Assembly: GCF_017592335.1 (NCBI RefSeq)
Contig: NZ_JACNMP010000015.1
Location: forward strand, 1-64,000
DNA from: Pseudaestuariivita rosea
GTDB lineage: Bacteria > Pseudomonadota > Alphaproteobacteria > Rhodobacterales > Rhodobacteraceae
Reading direction: 5' to 3'
DNA: 64,000 nucleotides
The notes beneath the pieces were generated by a model. That model had not been told where the DNA came from. It did not search any database and was given only the letters and a program-made list of their open reading frames with translations. How positions within the stretch are numbered: position 1 is the stretch's first letter; each line of letters opens with the position of its first letter. Both the position numbers and the translations under genes were made by a program. This document shows positions 61,825 to 64,000 of the stretch, one piece after another.

Positions 61825-64000
61825 ATGGCGCAGCCATCCCGGATCACGGCGGTTCTTGGTCCGACCAATACCGGAAAAACACATTACGCCATAGAACGGA
61901 TGCTGGGGCACAGAACCGGTGTCATTGGCCTGCCGCTGCGGCTTTTGGCGCGCGAGGTTTACGACAAGATTGTCCGACTGCGCGGGCCGTCTGTCGTGGC
62001 ACTTGTCACCGGCGAAGAACGGATTGTGCCGGACCGGACCCAATATTGGGTCTGCACGGTCGAGGCGATGCCAGATGGCATAGGTTGCGATTTTCTGGCC
62101 ATTGATGAAATTCAGCTTTGTGCCGACCCGGAACGCGGGCATGTCTTTACCGACAGGCTGCTGAATGCGCGCGGCCTGCATGAAACATTGTTTCTTGGCG
62201 CCGACACGATGCGCAGCGCGATTGCGGCGATGGAACCTCGCGCCCAGTTCATGCGCCGCGAACGGTTTTCCCAACTGACCTATACCGGCGCGAAAAAGAT
62301 CAGCCGGATGCAGCCCCGATCTGCCATTGTGGGATTTTCCGTCGACAACGTCTATGCCATTGCCGAACTTTTGCGCAGACAGAAAGGCGGTGCTGCAGTC
62401 GTTATGGGGGCGCTGTCCCCACGCACACGTAACGCTCAGGTCGATCTTTATCAAAATGGGGATGTCGATTTTCTGGTCGCAACCGACGCGATCGGTATGG
62501 GGTTGAACCTGGATATCAACCACGTTGCCTTTTCATCGCTGACCAAGTTTGACGGTCGGCGGATGCGCCCCTTGCAGCCGAATGAACTGGCCCAGATCGC
62601 AGGCCGCGCGGGTCGACATATGAATGACGGCACCTTTGGGGTCACGGGTGAGGCCCCGCCGCTGCATGAAGAGGTTGCCCGCGCCATCACCGATGGGCGC
62701 TTTACGCCTGTGAAGAAACTGCAATGGCGCAATTCCCAACTGCAGTTTGGCAGCATCGATGCGCTGATCCGTTCGCTTGAGGAACACACACAGGATGAAT
62801 GGCTGACCCGCGCGCGTGAGTCCGATGATCTAGGCGCGCTAAAGGCACTGTCTGCCGAATCTGAAGTCATGGCGCGTGCGTCTGATGCAAAATCGGTCCG
62901 GCTTCTGTGGGATGTCTGCCGCATCCCTGATTTCCGCGGAATCAGTCATACGGAACATTCAGCCTTGCTGGGTCAGATCTTTAATTTTTTGCACGAACAC
63001 GGGCAAGTGCCCGCCGATTGGTTCGCCCGTCAGGTAAAACGGATTGATCGCGTCGAAGGGGACATAGATACGCTGTCTAAGCGCTTGGCATACATACGCA
63101 CTTGGACTTATGTTGCACAGCGAAAGGGCTGGATTGTTGATGAAAGTCATTGGCGCGGCGAAACCCGCGCTGTAGAAGACCGATTATCAGACGCTTTGCA
63201 CGACCGTCTGACCCAAAGATTTGTAGACCGGCGGACCAGTGTTCTGCTTCGGCGGTTGAAACAGAAGGAGGCCCTTGTGGCGAACGTAGACGACAAAGGT
63301 GAAGTAACGGTCGAGGGGCAATTCGTCGGCCGGTTAGAGGGATTTCGTTTTCGTCAGGACAGCAGCAGCACACCGGACGAGGCAAAGACGCTTCGATCTG
63401 CCAGTCTGCAGGCCTTGACGCCTGAATTTCATCTGCGCGCGGACCGGTTCTATAATGCCCCCGATACCGAGATCGACTTTACCGAACAGGGTGGCCTGAT
63501 GTGGGGCGAACATGCGGTGGGCAAGTTGGTGGCTGGACCCGATCCACTGAAACCGACCATCAGCGCATTTGTTGACGATGAAGCAGGCCATGACGTGGCG
63601 CAAAAGGTACAGCGCCGGCTGCAACACTTTATTGATCGCAAGATCGCGACTTTGTTCGAACCTTTGATCGCACTTAGCCGGGATGAGGCGCTGACAGGTC
63701 TGGCACGCGGTTTTGCCTTTCGCATGGTCGAAGGTATGGGTGTTCTGCCCCGCGAAGGGGTCGCAGACGAAGTAAAATCGCTGGATCAGGACGCTCGTGG
63801 TCTGTTGCGCAAGCACGGGATTCGGTTCGGGCAGTATACAATTTTTATGCCGCTGCTGCTGAAACCTGCACCGACGCGCTTGCGACTGGTGCTGTGGTCC
63901 CTGTCGCAGAACCTTCAGGAATTCCCCGACAGCCCGCCGCCCGGACTGGTGACAATCCCAGTGCCCGAAGGCACACCCGAAGGGCATCTGACCATGGCCG
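61825..64000 (+). CDS. SUV3-like ATP-dependent RNA helicase (continues beyond the window)
   Basis: The start MAQPSRITAVLGPTNTGKTH carries the Walker A motif GPTNTGKT, followed by LAIDEIQLC (DEIQ), ATDAIGMGLNLDIN and QIAGRAGRH, the helicase core of the superfamily 2 SUV3/MgpS group. The frame stays open to the end of the window (725 codons), which is consistent with full-length proteins of about 900-1000 residues in this family. In mitochondria SUV3 works with RNase degradation; in alphaproteobacteria the role is less clear. CAGGAG precedes the ATG. The gene lies directly after the TPR gene, but the link is not known. Confidence 0.93.
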   Translation, partial: MAQPSRITAVLGPTNTGKTHYAIERMLGHRTGVIGLPLRLLAREVYDKIVRLRGPSVVALVTGEERIVPDRTQYWVCTVEAMPDGIGCDFLAIDEIQLCADPERGHVFTDRLLNARGLHETLFLGADTMRSAIAAMEPRAQFMRRERFSQLTYTGAKKISRMQPRSAIVGFSVDNVYAIAELLRRQKGGAAVVMGALSPRTRNAQVDLYQNGDVDFLVATDAIGMGLNLDINHVAFSSLTKFDGRRMRPLQPNELAQIAGRAGRHMNDGTFGVTGEAPPLHEEVARAITDGRFTPVKKLQWRNSQLQFGSIDALIRSLEEHTQDEWLTRARESDDLGALKALSAESEVMARASDAKSVRLLWDVCRIPDFRGISHTEHSALLGQIFNFLHEHGQVPADWFARQVKRIDRVEGDIDTLSKRLAYIRTWTYVAQRKGWIVDESHWRGETRAVEDRLSDALHDRLTQRFVDRRTSVLLRRLKQKEALVANVDDKGEVTVEGQFVGRLEGFRFRQDSSSTPDEAKTLRSASLQALTPEFHLRADRFYNAPDTEIDFTEQGGLMWGEHAVGKLVAGPDPLKPTISAFVDDEAGHDVAQKVQRRLQHFIDRKIATLFEPLIALSRDEALTGLARGFAFRMVEGMGVLPREGVADEVKSLDQDARGLLRKHGIRFGQYTIFMPLLLKPAPTRLRLVLWSLSQNLQEFPDSPPPGLVTIPVPEGTPEGHLTMA

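Overview
The window looks like a chromosomal segment of an aerobic, GC-rich alphaproteobacterium of the Rhodobacterales (Roseobacter group). The inference rests on the combination of a SUV3-like helicase, a DUF2853 protein, COQ9, ftsE-ftsX-plsC, a GTG-started glnK ahead of amtB, a PhrB-type FeS photolyase, TRAP-TAXI transport, and the palindromic intergenic repeats often seen in that group. No taxonomic marker gene was compared, so genus is not assigned.

Layout. Positions 1-1150 are a decayed mobile region: an IS1182-type transposase running off the left edge, a second truncated end of the same element head-to-head with it, and the C-terminal part of a tyrosine recombinase that stops next to the 3' end of tRNA-Val(TAC). 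From 1.2 to 10.7 kb come a histidine phosphatase, a cytochrome P450, small exported proteins and the glucose-6-phosphate node (pgi, then zwf-pgl), interrupted by a radical SAM gene. From 10.9 to 17.7 kb are a sarcosine/dimethylglycine dehydrogenase-type enzyme, an FeS photolyase coupled to an SDR, and leuA behind a 24-codon leucine-rich leader peptide. From 17.8 to 26.9 kb are an AT-rich membrane protein, a quinone oxidoreductase, COQ9 divergent from rpsU, a Zn alcohol dehydrogenase, ahcY with a structured leader, a DUF2853 gene and the glnK-amtB operon. From 27 to 37.6 kb are a class A PBP, the MlaA/MlaC lipid-transport pair, a type I secretion ABC/HlyD pair and a tightly packed RidA-GDPD-GNAT-PCD run followed by an HD hydrolase. 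From 37.6 to 46.6 kb are a ferric-iron binding protein, argB, an SDR, a low-GC orphan gene, tusA, ccdA and a membrane hydrolase translationally coupled to a second P450. From 46.8 to 54.7 kb are a TAXI-TRAP transporter and a cell-surface glycan module (UDP-galactopyranose mutase, sulfotransferase-like protein, GlfT-like glycosyltransferase). From 54.7 kb to the end are ftsE-ftsX-plsC-flavin/PNPOx, a zinc-ribbon protein, a DsbD-N protein, AlgH, a lysophospholipase-like hydrolase, a TPR protein and the SUV3-like helicase, which leaves the window.

Function. pgi, zwf and pgl cover entry into the pentose-phosphate and Entner-Doudoroff routes; glnK-amtB is the classical ammonium sensor and transporter; leuA looks attenuation-controlled; glf with the glycosyltransferase implies galactofuranose in a surface glycan. 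The gaps hold at least three families of palindromic repeats, several as long perfect hairpins between convergent genes.

The most interesting items are the probably leaderless Leu leader peptide of leuA, the contiguous double hairpin before ahcY, the inverted pair of about 126-bp composite repeats, the Galf/sulfotransferase module, the hydrolase-P450 coupling and the low-GC orphan gene at 41.6 kb. I did not find CRISPR arrays, rRNA, prophage structural genes or an obvious anti-phage system.
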